Positions 41,760-50,029 of a stretch of 64,000 nt of DNA are shown piece by piece. The stretch's first letter is position 1; each line of letters starts with the position of its first letter. The stretch is from NCBI GenBank assembly GCA_004295045.1, contig SHND01000056.1:1-64000 (forward strand), read 5' to 3'. Position numbers and translations under genes: made by a program. Under the pieces are notes generated by a model, which saw nothing but the letters and a program-made list of their open reading frames with translations, did not search any database and was not told the DNA's origin. The DNA is from Chloroflexota bacterium. Its GTDB lineage: Bacteria; Chloroflexota; Anaerolineae; UBA4142; SHND01.

Positions 41760-42680
41760 CTATAACCAGCCCAGCGCGTGTAAATCGTCGCGCGGTTCGT
41801 CGAAACTGCAGCTGCCGAATGACAATAACGCGCGGCGGCGCACCTGCGCGATGGTTTCATTCGATACAAAACATTCGCGCCACGCGAAACCGTTTTCGTC
41901 GAAATGAAAATGCGATGCTTTCTCATCTTCAAGAATTGTTTGCAGTGTGTGCGCATCCAAATCATGCGCGTGCGCCAAAATTCCCGCGCCAAAGACATTC
42001 ACAAAGCCGTGCATCTTGGTGTCAACGCTCGCATCGAAACGACGCAGCGGATGATGCAAGCCCGCCGTGCATTTCAATGGAACACCGCGCTCACGGCAAG
42101 CGAGGATGGCATCCGCGATTTGTTCCGCCGGAGGGAACGCGGCTGCGACAATGCCGCCGGTGCGTAGTTTGAAACCGATGTTTTGTGTGGCAAGCGCATC
42201 GAGAACGCGCGGGAGGTTCGCTGTCCACGCGCTGTCGAACGGGATTTCGACAAAGAGGTTTACTTGGCGCGCATTTCCATTTTTCGTCCATGCATCGGCG
42301 AGAAAATAGATTTCGTCGAAATTTGATGGGACCGTAATTTCCGCCGCGTCTGCGCATCCGCGCGCCCCCCATCTTTCATTGAACGTCTCGATCTGTGCGC
42401 GCGTCGTTTCAAATTCGCCCGCGAAATTTTCACGCGTTGGATTTTTTATCCCAAGCGCGGAAATTTTCAACGGCGCGCGTTCGCCAAACAAATCCGCGTA
42501 TCCGTCGAGTTGCGCGAGTTGCGAAGCGAAACAAACGAACCGCCCGAGCATCCACGCGTCATCGCTTTGCAGATACGCCGCGTAGTTTTGAATCGCCGCG
42601 TCGAGTGCGAGATTCGCGGGAGGAAACATGCCCGCGTAATCAACGAGGTTTTTCAGAAATTCGCGCAAAGCGTTTGACAT
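41760..42680 (-). CDS. Uncharacterised protein of the tyrosine degradation operon
   Basis: 306 aa, soluble. Near the N-terminus is LVDYAGMFPPANLALDAAI, which I associate with a family of unknown function often seen beside homogentisate-pathway genes. Later segments are FVEIPFDSAW, IGFKLRTGGIVAAAFPPAEQ, VPLKCTAGLHHPLRRFD and FVNVFGAGILAHAHDLD. The KLRTGG and KCTAGLHHP segments recall ligand-binding loops of TIM-barrel proteins. It lies between hmgA and fah, where maleylacetoacetate isomerase is expected, and no MaiA-like gene is in the window. Confidence 0.75.
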   Translation of the reverse strand: MSNALREFLKNLVDYAGMFPPANLALDAAIQNYAAYLQSDDAWMLGRFVCFASQLAQLDGYADLFGERAPLKISALGIKNPTRENFAGEFETTRAQIETFNERWGARGCADAAEITVPSNFDEIYFLADAWTKNGNARQVNLFVEIPFDSAWTANLPRVLDALATQNIGFKLRTGGIVAAAFPPAEQIADAILACRERGVPLKCTAGLHHPLRRFDASVDTKMHGFVNVFGAGILAHAHDLDAHTLQTILEDEKASHFHFDENGFAWRECFVSNETIAQVRRRALLSFGSCSFDEPRDDLHALGWL

Positions 42681-42689
42681 TGCCTATGA

Positions 42690-42713
42690 CAAGTACAAGG
42701 GCAAGCACAAGGC
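42690..42713. repeat. 6-bp tandem array between hmgA and the 306-aa gene
   Basis: CAAGTA, CAAGGG, CAAGCA, CAAGGC on the plus strand, starting 10 bp before the start codon of the 306-aa gene and ending 8 bp from the hmgA stop. CATTGCC and GGCATTG flank it. Confidence 0.6.
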
Positions 42714-42720
42714 ATTGCCC

Positions 42721-43875
42721 CTACTCCACCCAACTGTACGCATAGCGTTCATCTTCGCATTCGAGCGCAAGCGGTGTAACGTGCAGCGGATGAAAGGTGT
42801 CCATCATCACTGCGACTTCTTCGGTTTTCGCTTTGCCAATGCTCGCCTCGATCGTGCCGGGGTGTGGTCCGTGCGGCAAGCCGCCGGGATGCAAACTGAT
42901 GTCCATTTGCTCGACGCCCTTGCGGCTCATGAAATTTCCTTCGGCGTAATACAACACTTCGTCGCTGTTGACGTTGGCGTGGTTGTACGGCGCGGGAATG
43001 GCGAGCGGATGATAGTCAAACAAGCGCGGCATGAACGAGCAGATGACAAAATTCCATCCTTCCCACGTTTGATGCACGGGCGGCGGCTGATGCACGCGCC
43101 CCGTGATCGGTTCGAAATCGTAAATGTTGAACGCAAAGGGATACAAATAGCCGTCCCAACCGACAACATCGAGCGGGTGATGTGTGAGAATGTGGCGGTG
43201 AAATTCGCCGCGCGCTTTGACGCGCACTTCAAACTCGCCGCGTTCAGTGTGCGTTTCCAACGCTTCGGGGACGCGCATGTCGCGTTCGCAAAAGGGCGAA
43301 TTTTCCAAGAGCTGTCCGTACTCGTTGCGATAGCGTTTTGGAAATTCAAAATCTTGCGGCGATTCAAACACAAGCATTCGATGATCGTTGCCTTTGAGTT
43401 CCATGCGCCACGTCGTGCTGATTGGAATGTTGATGTAATCGCCCGCGCCGAATGGTAACGACCCGTACTGCGAATGTAAAACGCCTTCGCCCGAATGAAC
43501 CCAATACAATTCGTGCGCCTCGCCATTGCGATAATGATAATCCATGCTTTGGGTGGGACGCGCGAGCGCCATCGTGATATTCGCGTTGCCCATCAGCACT
43601 TGGCGCGCCGAGACGGCATCGCCGCCGGGTTGAACGTTGCGCGTTTTGAACAAGCGATGTCGCAGCGCGCCATCGGGTACGTAATCAATTTTTGCAGGAC
43701 CCAAACTTTCCGCAAATTTGATTTCCGTCGGCTGATAGGTGTGATACAAAATGGATTGGATGCCCGAAAAGCCCTTGGTGCCAATTACTTGTTCGCGATA
43801 GAGTGAGCCGTCGGGTTTGCGAAATTGTGTATGCCGCTTGTGCGGAATCTTGCCGAGTTTGTGATAAAAAGGCAT
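42721..43875 (-). CDS. hmgA: Homogentisate 1,2-dioxygenase
   Basis: 384 aa Fe(II) cupin enzyme that opens the homogentisate ring with O2. The N-terminus MPFYHKLGKIPHKRHTQFR is typical of the bacterial HmgA subgroup. YWVHSGEGVLHSQYG is in the first cupin. DEVLYYAEGNFMSRKGVEQMD (in part: DEVLYYAEGNFMS) and SLHPGGLPHGPHPG carry the metal ligands. It is third in the tyrosine operon. Confidence 0.95.
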   Translation of the reverse strand: MPFYHKLGKIPHKRHTQFRKPDGSLYREQVIGTKGFSGIQSILYHTYQPTEIKFAESLGPAKIDYVPDGALRHRLFKTRNVQPGGDAVSARQVLMGNANITMALARPTQSMDYHYRNGEAHELYWVHSGEGVLHSQYGSLPFGAGDYINIPISTTWRMELKGNDHRMLVFESPQDFEFPKRYRNEYGQLLENSPFCERDMRVPEALETHTERGEFEVRVKARGEFHRHILTHHPLDVVGWDGYLYPFAFNIYDFEPITGRVHQPPPVHQTWEGWNFVICSFMPRLFDYHPLAIPAPYNHANVNSDEVLYYAEGNFMSRKGVEQMDISLHPGGLPHGPHPGTIEASIGKAKTEEVAVMMDTFHPLHVTPLALECEDERYAYSWVE

Positions 43876-43890
43876 GGTAAAACAATTGGA

Positions 43891-43952
43891 TGATTAGGTG
43901 ATTGGGTGATTGTCACTAAATCACCTAATCACCTAATGCCCAAATCACCTAA
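43891..43952. repeat. Inverted 8-bp array over the hppD stop codon
   Basis: TGATTAGG, TGATTGGG, TGATTGTC (43891-43914) face TCACCTAA, TCACCTAA and, after one divergent unit, TCACCTAA (43921-43952). The two halves are complementary and can form a hairpin. The hppD stop TAG (43949-43951) lies within the final unit. Confidence 0.8.
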
Positions 43953-45085
43953 AGATTCCCGCGCTTCGCCTGCTCGATCTCTAGACTTTCGAACAGCGCT
44001 TTGAAATTGCCGACGCCAAAGCCGCGCGCGCCGCGCCGCTGAATCACTTCCAAGAACATGGTGGGACGGTCCTGAATCGGACGCGAAAAAATTTGCAGTA
44101 AATATCCTTCGTCGTCGCGGTCGGCGAGGATGCCCAGTTCGGCAATATCGTCGTAACTTTCTTTGATCTTGCCCACGCGGTCGGGCAGCGAATCATAGTA
44201 CGCATTCGGCACGCGCAAAAATTCAAGTCCGCGCGCTTTTAATTCACGGACTGTGCCGATGATGTCGCCCGTGATGAGCGCCAGATGCTGCACGCCGGGT
44301 CCGATGTAATAGTCGAGATATTCTTCGATCTGACTTTTCTTGCGCCCTTCGGCAGGTTCGTTGATTGGAAATTTGATGCGCCCATTGCCATTGCCCATCA
44401 CTTTGGACATCAGCGCGGAATATTCGGTGTGAATCGTCTTGTCATCGTAATGAACGATCTGGCGAAAACCGAGCGCCTGATGAAACCAGTTCACCCAATA
44501 ATTCATCTTGCCGAGTTCGACGTTGCCGACAATGTGGTCAATTGCGGCGAGACCAACGGGCTTGACGGTTGGATCGGGCGGCAGGGTCTTGTAGCCGGGC
44601 AAAAAATTTCCTTGATAGTCTGAACGGTCCACGAATTTGAGAAGCGTTTGTCCGTATGCTTGAATCGCGGAAATCCGAATCCGTCCAAAGTCGTCGCGCG
44701 TTTCCGTCGGCGCCAACACACCTTTTGCGCCGCGTGACGTGGATTCGCGGTACGCGAGCTCCGCGTCATCCACTTCCAGTGCAATTACCTTGACACCATC
44801 GCCGTGCAAGAGATGATGCGCCGCCATTTCATCGTGCGGCGAGTACGCGGTGCTGAGCACCAAACGAATTTTGTTTTGCTCCAACACGTACGACGCATTG
44901 CGCCGATTTCCTGTTTCGAGTCCCGAGTACGCGACAGGCGCAAAGCCCCAATACTTCCAATAATACGCGGACTGTTTCGCGTTTCCCACCCACAATTCGA
45001 CGTGGTCAATCGCGTTGATTTGAAAAAGATCGGCTTCTTGATCCATTGGGCGCGTTTCGACGCGCTCGGATGCTTGTGTGATCAT
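43949..45085 (-). CDS. hppD: 4-hydroxyphenylpyruvate dioxygenase
   Basis: 378 aa Fe(II) enzyme converting 4-hydroxyphenylpyruvate to homogentisate. Two vicinal-oxygen-chelate halves are seen: IDHVELWVGNAKQSAYYW at the N-terminus and IDHIVGNVELGKMNYWV in the middle. The iron ligands are expected in IDHIVGN, GPGVQHLALITGDI and MFLEVIQRRGARGFG. It requires O2, as does HmgA. It lies 19 bp downstream of the aminotransferase gene. Confidence 0.96.
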   Translation of the reverse strand: MITQASERVETRPMDQEADLFQINAIDHVELWVGNAKQSAYYWKYWGFAPVAYSGLETGNRRNASYVLEQNKIRLVLSTAYSPHDEMAAHHLLHGDGVKVIALEVDDAELAYRESTSRGAKGVLAPTETRDDFGRIRISAIQAYGQTLLKFVDRSDYQGNFLPGYKTLPPDPTVKPVGLAAIDHIVGNVELGKMNYWVNWFHQALGFRQIVHYDDKTIHTEYSALMSKVMGNGNGRIKFPINEPAEGRKKSQIEEYLDYYIGPGVQHLALITGDIIGTVRELKARGLEFLRVPNAYYDSLPDRVGKIKESYDDIAELGILADRDDEGYLLQIFSRPIQDRPTMFLEVIQRRGARGFGVGNFKALFESLEIEQAKRGNL

Positions 45086-45104
45086 TTTGGTTCCTTTCTT
45101 GAAA

Positions 45105-46280
45105 TTAGTTAGCTATTGCGAAAATGCGCGGCTCGGACAATTCCTGCATAAATTCAAAGATGCGCCGGACACCTTCTTGCAGCGCATTCGTTTCCGCCGC
45201 CAATGAAACGCGCACAAAGGAATCGCCGTTCAAACCAAACGCGCCGCCCGGCGCAACGGCGACCTCTTTTTCTTGCAGCAAACGCAGCGCAAACTCGCGC
45301 GACGATAGGTTGGTATGCGAAATATCAATCAGCACATAGAACGCGCCGTGCGGAGTGTAGACGTGCGCGTTGTGTGCGCGCAGCAGCGCGATGACGGCAT
45401 CGCGCCGCATCCGATACGTCGCGCGCATTTCGTCCACACATTGCTGCGGTCCCATGAGCGCAGCTTCGGCGGCTTTTTGCAATGGCGCGGGAATCGAAGC
45501 AACGATTGCCTCTTGAATTTTCATGAGTACGTTCGCCACCTCGCGCGAAGTGACCGCGTAACCGATTCGCCAGCCCGTCATCGCGTACGTTTTGGAAAAA
45601 CTGTGTACGCTGATTACGCGTTCGGCGTCGAGACGCATGGGGCTGATGTGTTCGCCTTCAAAAAGCAAATGTTCGTACACTTCATCCGCCAGCACCCACA
45701 GATCATAGCGCCGGGCAAAATCAATCAATTCTTTGATCGTCGCGTGGGAAAATACAGCGCCCGTCGGGTTGCTCGGACTGTTGATTACGAGGAGTTTGGT
45801 GCGCGGGGTGACAAGTCTTTCGAGTTCATGCACTTGGGGAATAAATCCATCTGCGATGCGGAGCGGATAGCGCACATTGATTCCCCCGCGCGTTTGCACC
45901 GCCATTGCTACATTTGGAAATCCGGGGTCGGGAATCAATACCTCGTCGCCCCCTTCGATGAGCGCGGTGAGCGCGGCATAAATTGCTTCCATCGCGCCGA
46001 GTGTGACTGTCACTTGCTCGGCACAAACATGCATCTGCCATTCGCGGCTTGATTTTAGCGCAATCAATTCACGCAGTGAAAGCAGTCCCGAGCTGTGGGT
46101 ATAGCGCGTGAAACCATTTTCGAGCGCTTGCACCGCTTCCTCAACAATATGTGCGGGCGTGCGAAAACTTGGCTCGCCCATTTCAAGCCGAATCACATTG
46201 GGCATCTTGAGCGCGAGATTCACAATTTCGCGGATGCCGGAGGCAGGCAATTCGTACGCGTGCGACGCGAGTGGTCTCAT
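45105..46280 (-). CDS. PLP-dependent aminotransferase (class I/II), probable aromatic aminotransferase
   Basis: 391 aa. Substrate/PLP motifs are IRLEMGEPSFRTP near the N-terminus, NSPSNPTGAVFS, VLADEVYEHLLFEG and the PLP lysine in VHSFSKTYAMTGWRIGYAV. It is the first gene of the tyrosine operon, so conversion of tyrosine to 4-hydroxyphenylpyruvate is the likely job. Sequence alone does not fix the amino acid. A promoter lies 16-44 bp upstream, giving a very short leader. Confidence 0.88.
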   Translation of the reverse strand: MRPLASHAYELPASGIREIVNLALKMPNVIRLEMGEPSFRTPAHIVEEAVQALENGFTRYTHSSGLLSLRELIALKSSREWQMHVCAEQVTVTLGAMEAIYAALTALIEGGDEVLIPDPGFPNVAMAVQTRGGINVRYPLRIADGFIPQVHELERLVTPRTKLLVINSPSNPTGAVFSHATIKELIDFARRYDLWVLADEVYEHLLFEGEHISPMRLDAERVISVHSFSKTYAMTGWRIGYAVTSREVANVLMKIQEAIVASIPAPLQKAAEAALMGPQQCVDEMRATYRMRRDAVIALLRAHNAHVYTPHGAFYVLIDISHTNLSSREFALRLLQEKEVAVAPGGAFGLNGDSFVRVSLAAETNALQEGVRRIFEFMQELSEPRIFAIAN

Positions 46281-46295
46281 CCGCGCGATTCTACT

Positions 46296-46324
46296 ATGAT
46301 AAAGGTCACACAGCTCCCTTGCAA
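46296..46324 (-). promoter_or_regulatory. Promoter of the tyrosine degradation operon
   Basis: TTGCAA (46319-46324), 17-bp spacer, TATCAT (46296-46301) on the minus strand. The expected start near 46289 is about 9 nt before the ATG, so the mRNA would be almost leaderless. Confidence 0.6.
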
Positions 46325-46390
46325 ATCTTTTGAATTTCGATGCTCAGAGTTGCGCGCGAAAAATATTTACAAGCGCGGACAAGAAATTTC

Positions 46391-46777
46391 TTATTTTGTT
46401 TGCACACCCGGGCGAATCAACAAAAGAGAGAGCCAACGCACAAACGCGAGCGCGGCGAGGAGTTGAATGCCGCGCACGTCGAAAGCAAAGAGCGCGTAAC
46501 CGAAAGCGTACACACCAGCAAACGCAACGTACGCCGCCGCGAGCAAACCCAACGCCCAAAATGGAACCTGCGGCTCAACGCGCTGCAATGCCCAAACCAT
46601 TACCGCGATTTCAACGAGCGAGACTAGAAACAAAACAACAAAAATCACGATGGCTGCTTGCGGGAGCAGCAGCAAAAAACTCAACGTTCCCTGAACCGCG
46701 CGCGCGAGCAAATAAAAAAGCGCGGCGAGACCAAGTCCCACCGCGCCCGAAAGCAAAAGTAACGCGCGCGCGTTCAT
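46391..46777 (-). CDS. Small polytopic membrane protein, unknown
   Basis: 128 aa with about four hydrophobic helices, starting MNARALLLLSGAVGLGL. A segment VWALQRVEPQVPFWALGLLAAAY (in parts: ALQRVEPQVPFW) is between helices 2 and 3. It overlaps the NUDIX gene by 4 bp (ATGA), so the two are translated together. No family is recognised. Confidence 0.65.
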   Translation of the reverse strand: MNARALLLLSGAVGLGLAALFYLLARAVQGTLSFLLLLPQAAIVIFVVLFLVSLVEIAVMVWALQRVEPQVPFWALGLLAAAYVAFAGVYAFGYALFAFDVRGIQLLAALAFVRWLSLLLIRPGVQTK

Positions 46778-47214
46778 CGCGTTTGCTTTCGTAGCGCCGC
46801 CGCTTTGTCAATCACCGCGCGCGACCAAGCAGGTAAATTGTACGTATCCAGCTCGGCGGGCGAGACCCAACGCGCATCCAGCACATCATCGCTCGGACGC
46901 AATTCGCCGCCGCGCCATTCCGCCCAAAAATCAATTAACGCGTAATGAAAGCGGACGCGTCCTTGTTCGTCGCGCGAAATCAAATCCACCGCGTCCACCA
47001 AATCGCGCAGTTCGATTTCACCACCGCATTCCTCGTGAAACTCGCGCTGTGCGGCGTGGCGCAGCGTCTCGCCCACTTCCACCGCCCCACCGGGGATGCT
47101 CCACTCGCCGCGGCGCGGTTCTTTGCCGCGCTGTACGAGCAGCACCGCATCGTTTTTGAAACAAATGACGCCAACGCCGGGGATAGGAAACGCGGGATAT
47201 TCGCGCGAACTCAT
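46774..47214 (-). CDS. NUDIX hydrolase
   Basis: 146 aa. The Nudix box is complete: GGAVEVGETLRHAAQREFHE with EECGG, matching Gx5Ex7REUxEExGU. The N-terminus (YPAFPIPGVGVICFKNDAVLLV) forms the first strands. The substrate cannot be told; ADP-ribose or nucleotide sanitising are common for this size. It is preceded by recJ, with a heptamer array between. Confidence 0.92.
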   Translation of the reverse strand: MSSREYPAFPIPGVGVICFKNDAVLLVQRGKEPRRGEWSIPGGAVEVGETLRHAAQREFHEECGGEIELRDLVDAVDLISRDEQGRVRFHYALIDFWAEWRGGELRPSDDVLDARWVSPAELDTYNLPAWSRAVIDKAAALRKQTR

Positions 47215-47218
47215 TTTT

Positions 47219-47246
47219 GATTTCGGATTTGTGATTTATGATTTCG
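47219..47246. repeat. Heptamer array GATTTNN x4 between recJ and the NUDIX gene
   Basis: GATTTCG, GATTTGT, GATTTAT, GATTTCG, starting 5 bp upstream of the NUDIX start codon. Confidence 0.7.
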
Positions 47247-47283
47247 CAAAATCATTTTTGCAAAGCATCAATCAATGTAACCA

Positions 47284-49011
47284 TCATAAATCCGCAACGC
47301 GAATATCCTTGACCTCCAGCTGCAAACGCGGTTCATTCTGCCAAACTTTGGAGGCAAGAGTGTAGACAAGGTCCACTTGCTTGGGCAGCGGCGCGAGCTT
47401 GGGCAGCGCCTCTTTTTGGCGAAACGCAATCGCGTCCCACACGACAACTCCATCGGAAACGACGAGCGCGATATGTTCCGTGCCGACGAGGCGCGCGGAC
47501 TTTACCATGATGTTGCGCGACAAGAAAATGGGCTCGCGGTTGCCATAGCCGTACGGCGCGAGTTGATCGAGATGTTCCAATAATTTCCAATTCATGTCAC
47601 TCAACGACGCTTCCGCGTCAATCGAAATCGTCGGCACAAGTTCGAGACGCGACAACTCGCGTTCGGCAATGTTTCGCAAACGCGCATGGAGCGCGTCGTA
47701 TTTTGTATTATCAACGGTAAAACCCGCAGCAGCCGCGTGCCCGCCGTGCCGCACGAGCAAGTCCGCGCATTCATCCAGCGCCGCGACGATGTTGAATTCG
47801 GGAATACTGCGCGCGCTGCCGCGCATGACGCCATCTTTGTGCGTCATGGCGATTGCAGGACGATATGCGTCTTCTTGCATTTTGCTTGCGATCAAGCCGA
47901 TGATGCCTTCGGGGAAATCGGGCGAACCCGCAATCAAAATAAATTCGCCGGGCGGCAGCGCGGCAACCATCTCGCGCGCTTTTTGCGTCATCTCATCGGT
48001 CAGTTTTTGACGCTCGCGATTCGTCGCCTCCAACTGCGCGGCGAGCTGTTCCGCTTCGCCCGGATACTGCGTCGTGAGCAATTTGTACGCGGTGCGCGCG
48101 TGTTCGATGCGCCCTGCTGCATTCAACCGCGGTCCGAGAAAAAAGCCAATCGTCCCCGCGCTCATCGAACGATTTTTCCCGGCGGCTTGCTGCATCATCG
48201 CTTGCAGCCCGGGGCGTTCCGTTTTATTCAAACGCGCCAGTCCGCGTCTCACCAATGTGCGATTCTCGCCGACGAGCGGCACGAGATCGGCAACTGTTCC
48301 GAGCGCGACGAGATCGAGCAATGCATCGAGCTCGAGCGTCTGGGCATTCGGCAAGGGCGATTGCTGCTGCGCGTCGGACAATGCCTGCGCGAGTTTGAAC
48401 GCGATGCCCACGCCCGCAAATTCTTGAAAGGGATACGCGTCGTCATTTTGCTTTGGATTGATCACCGCCACCGCGCGCGGCAATTCATTGCCGACAGAAT
48501 GATGGTCTGTAACAATCATGTCCAGCCCGAGCGCCGTCCCCGCCTCGACTTCGCCGAGCGAGCGAATACCGCAATCAACCGTGACAACCACACACGCGCC
48601 TTTTTCTTTTAGATCCTTGAGCGCGTCGGAATTGAGTCCATAGCCCTCGTTAATCCGATGCGGAATATACGGCAGCGCCTTGGCGTCAAGTTTTTTCAAC
48701 GCTTCAGTCAAGAGCGCGGTGGAACAAACTCCATCGGCGTCGAAATCACCGTAAACGCCAATTGCTTCGCCCTCCCGAATGGCGCGGCGAATTCGTTCGA
48801 CGGCTTGCGACATCCCATTCATTTTGAATGGATCATCACCGATGCGCGCATTGGCGGCGACATCCTCCATCCCGACAAAACGCTGCGCGTCGTCGGGCGT
48901 GGTGATGCCGCGATTGTAAAAAATTTGAGCGATGAGCGGAGGAAATTGCGGAAAGCGCGCGCTAAAAGTAGAAGGCGCGGGCGGGGCGACAAGCCAGCGG
49001 CGTTTGGGCAT
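47284..49011 (-). CDS. recJ: Single-stranded-DNA-specific exonuclease RecJ
   Basis: 575 aa DHH-family 5'-3' exonuclease for recombination and mismatch repair. Motifs are YGDFDADGVCSTALL (motif I), VVTVDCGIRS, IVTDHHSVGNELP (DHH), FAGVGIAFKLAQAL and, in the DHHA1 part, RHGGHAAAAGFTV. I start at ATG 49011 (MPKRRWLVAPPAP) because a promoter 11-39 bp upstream excludes the longer form. It is divergent from fmt. Confidence 0.95.
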   Translation of the reverse strand: MPKRRWLVAPPAPSTFSARFPQFPPLIAQIFYNRGITTPDDAQRFVGMEDVAANARIGDDPFKMNGMSQAVERIRRAIREGEAIGVYGDFDADGVCSTALLTEALKKLDAKALPYIPHRINEGYGLNSDALKDLKEKGACVVVTVDCGIRSLGEVEAGTALGLDMIVTDHHSVGNELPRAVAVINPKQNDDAYPFQEFAGVGIAFKLAQALSDAQQQSPLPNAQTLELDALLDLVALGTVADLVPLVGENRTLVRRGLARLNKTERPGLQAMMQQAAGKNRSMSAGTIGFFLGPRLNAAGRIEHARTAYKLLTTQYPGEAEQLAAQLEATNRERQKLTDEMTQKAREMVAALPPGEFILIAGSPDFPEGIIGLIASKMQEDAYRPAIAMTHKDGVMRGSARSIPEFNIVAALDECADLLVRHGGHAAAAGFTVDNTKYDALHARLRNIAERELSRLELVPTISIDAEASLSDMNWKLLEHLDQLAPYGYGNREPIFLSRNIMVKSARLVGTEHIALVVSDGVVVWDAIAFRQKEALPKLAPLPKQVDLVYTLASKVWQNEPRLQLEVKDIRVADL

Positions 49012-49021
49012 ATTACGATGG

Positions 49022-49050
49022 ATTGTATTGAGGTTACCAATACAAGTCAA
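49022..49050 (-). promoter_or_regulatory. Promoter of recJ (near-leaderless)
   Basis: TTGACT (49045-49050), 17-bp spacer, TACAAT (49022-49027) on the minus strand. The expected start is within about 5 nt of the recJ ATG, and no Shine-Dalgarno fits in between. Confidence 0.7.
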
Positions 49051-49081
49051 ACGAAAAATTGATTCTTTGTTGCGGAGGTTA

Positions 49082-49090
49082 TGTTACAAT
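49082..49090 (+). promoter_or_regulatory. Extended -10 promoter of fmt (leaderless)
   Basis: TGTTACAAT: TACAAT with an upstream TG. It ends 7 nt before the fmt ATG at 49098, so transcription would start at or next to the A of the start codon. No good -35 is present. A GGAGG at 49074-49078 lies upstream of the expected start. Confidence 0.5.
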
Positions 49091-49097
49091 TCGCCGC

Positions 49098-50024
49098 ATG
49101 ACCCGAATCGTTTTCATGGGCACGCCGGAATTTGCCGTGCCTGTCTTGCAAGCCCTCGTCGAACATTACAACGTCGTCGCCGTGTACACGCGCACGGATA
49201 AACCTTCGGGACGCGGCAAACAAGTGGTCGAGTCACCCGTCAAACATTTCGCGCTGCAGCACAATCTGCCGCTCGAACAACCGCGCACGCTGCGCAACGG
49301 GGGCGAACACAATCATTTGCGCGAATACAATCCCGATGTCATCGTCGTCGCCGCGTACGGCTTGCTGCTGCCGCAAGCCATTTTGGATATTCCGCGACAC
49401 GGTTCCATCAACACACACGCGTCGCTGCTGCCGCGTTGGCGCGGCGCGTCGCCGATTCCCTTTGCGATTCTCGCGGGCGACGCGGAAACGGGCGTGACGC
49501 TGATGAAGATTGACGAAGGGCTCGATACGGGTGATATTCTTACGGCGCGCGCGATTCCGATTGCAGCGGATGATACGACGGAAACGTTGACCGAAAAATT
49601 GTCCAAGCTGGGAGCCCGGCTGCTGATCGAGATTTTGCCCGACTATCTCAAAGGAAAAATTACGCCAACTCCACAAAACAATGCGGAAGCGACGATGACG
49701 CGGCTCGTCGCCAAAGAGGATGGACAAATCAAGTGGGACAAGTCGGCGACGTACATTGAACGCATGGTGCGCGCGTATCAGCCGTGGCCCGCCGCGTTTA
49801 CATCTTTGCGCGGTGAACAATTCAAAATTTCATGCGCCACAGTTCTGGACCAAGATGCTCCCGAAATTCCCGGAACTGTTTTGCAAATCGGCAAGGACAT
49901 CGGCGTTGCAACGGGCAAAGGAATTTTATTGCTGCACGATGTGCAACTGGCAGGCAAACGCGCAATGAGCGCGGGCGAATTTGCGCGGGGGCAGCGCGAG
50001 TTTGTGGGAAGCCGTCTGGAGTAA
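49098..50024 (+). CDS. fmt: Methionyl-tRNA formyltransferase
   Basis: 308 aa. Formylates initiator Met-tRNA using 10-formyl-THF. Motifs: IVFMGTPEFAVPVLQAL at the N-terminus, KPSGRGKQ, the catalytic stretch SINTHASLLPRWRGASPI, and MKIDEGLDTGDIL. The C-terminal OB-like domain is present. I start at ATG 49098 because MTRIVFMGTPEF is the family start; the in-frame ATG at 49059 precedes the promoter. Confidence 0.96.
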   Translation: MTRIVFMGTPEFAVPVLQALVEHYNVVAVYTRTDKPSGRGKQVVESPVKHFALQHNLPLEQPRTLRNGGEHNHLREYNPDVIVVAAYGLLLPQAILDIPRHGSINTHASLLPRWRGASPIPFAILAGDAETGVTLMKIDEGLDTGDILTARAIPIAADDTTETLTEKLSKLGARLLIEILPDYLKGKITPTPQNNAEATMTRLVAKEDGQIKWDKSATYIERMVRAYQPWPAAFTSLRGEQFKISCATVLDQDAPEIPGTVLQIGKDIGVATGKGILLLHDVQLAGKRAMSAGEFARGQREFVGSRLE

Positions 50025-50029
50025 AAAGG

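Noticed and set aside
47686..48612. 308-codon open frame opposite recJ
   Set aside because: Antisense shadow of recJ; no protein features.
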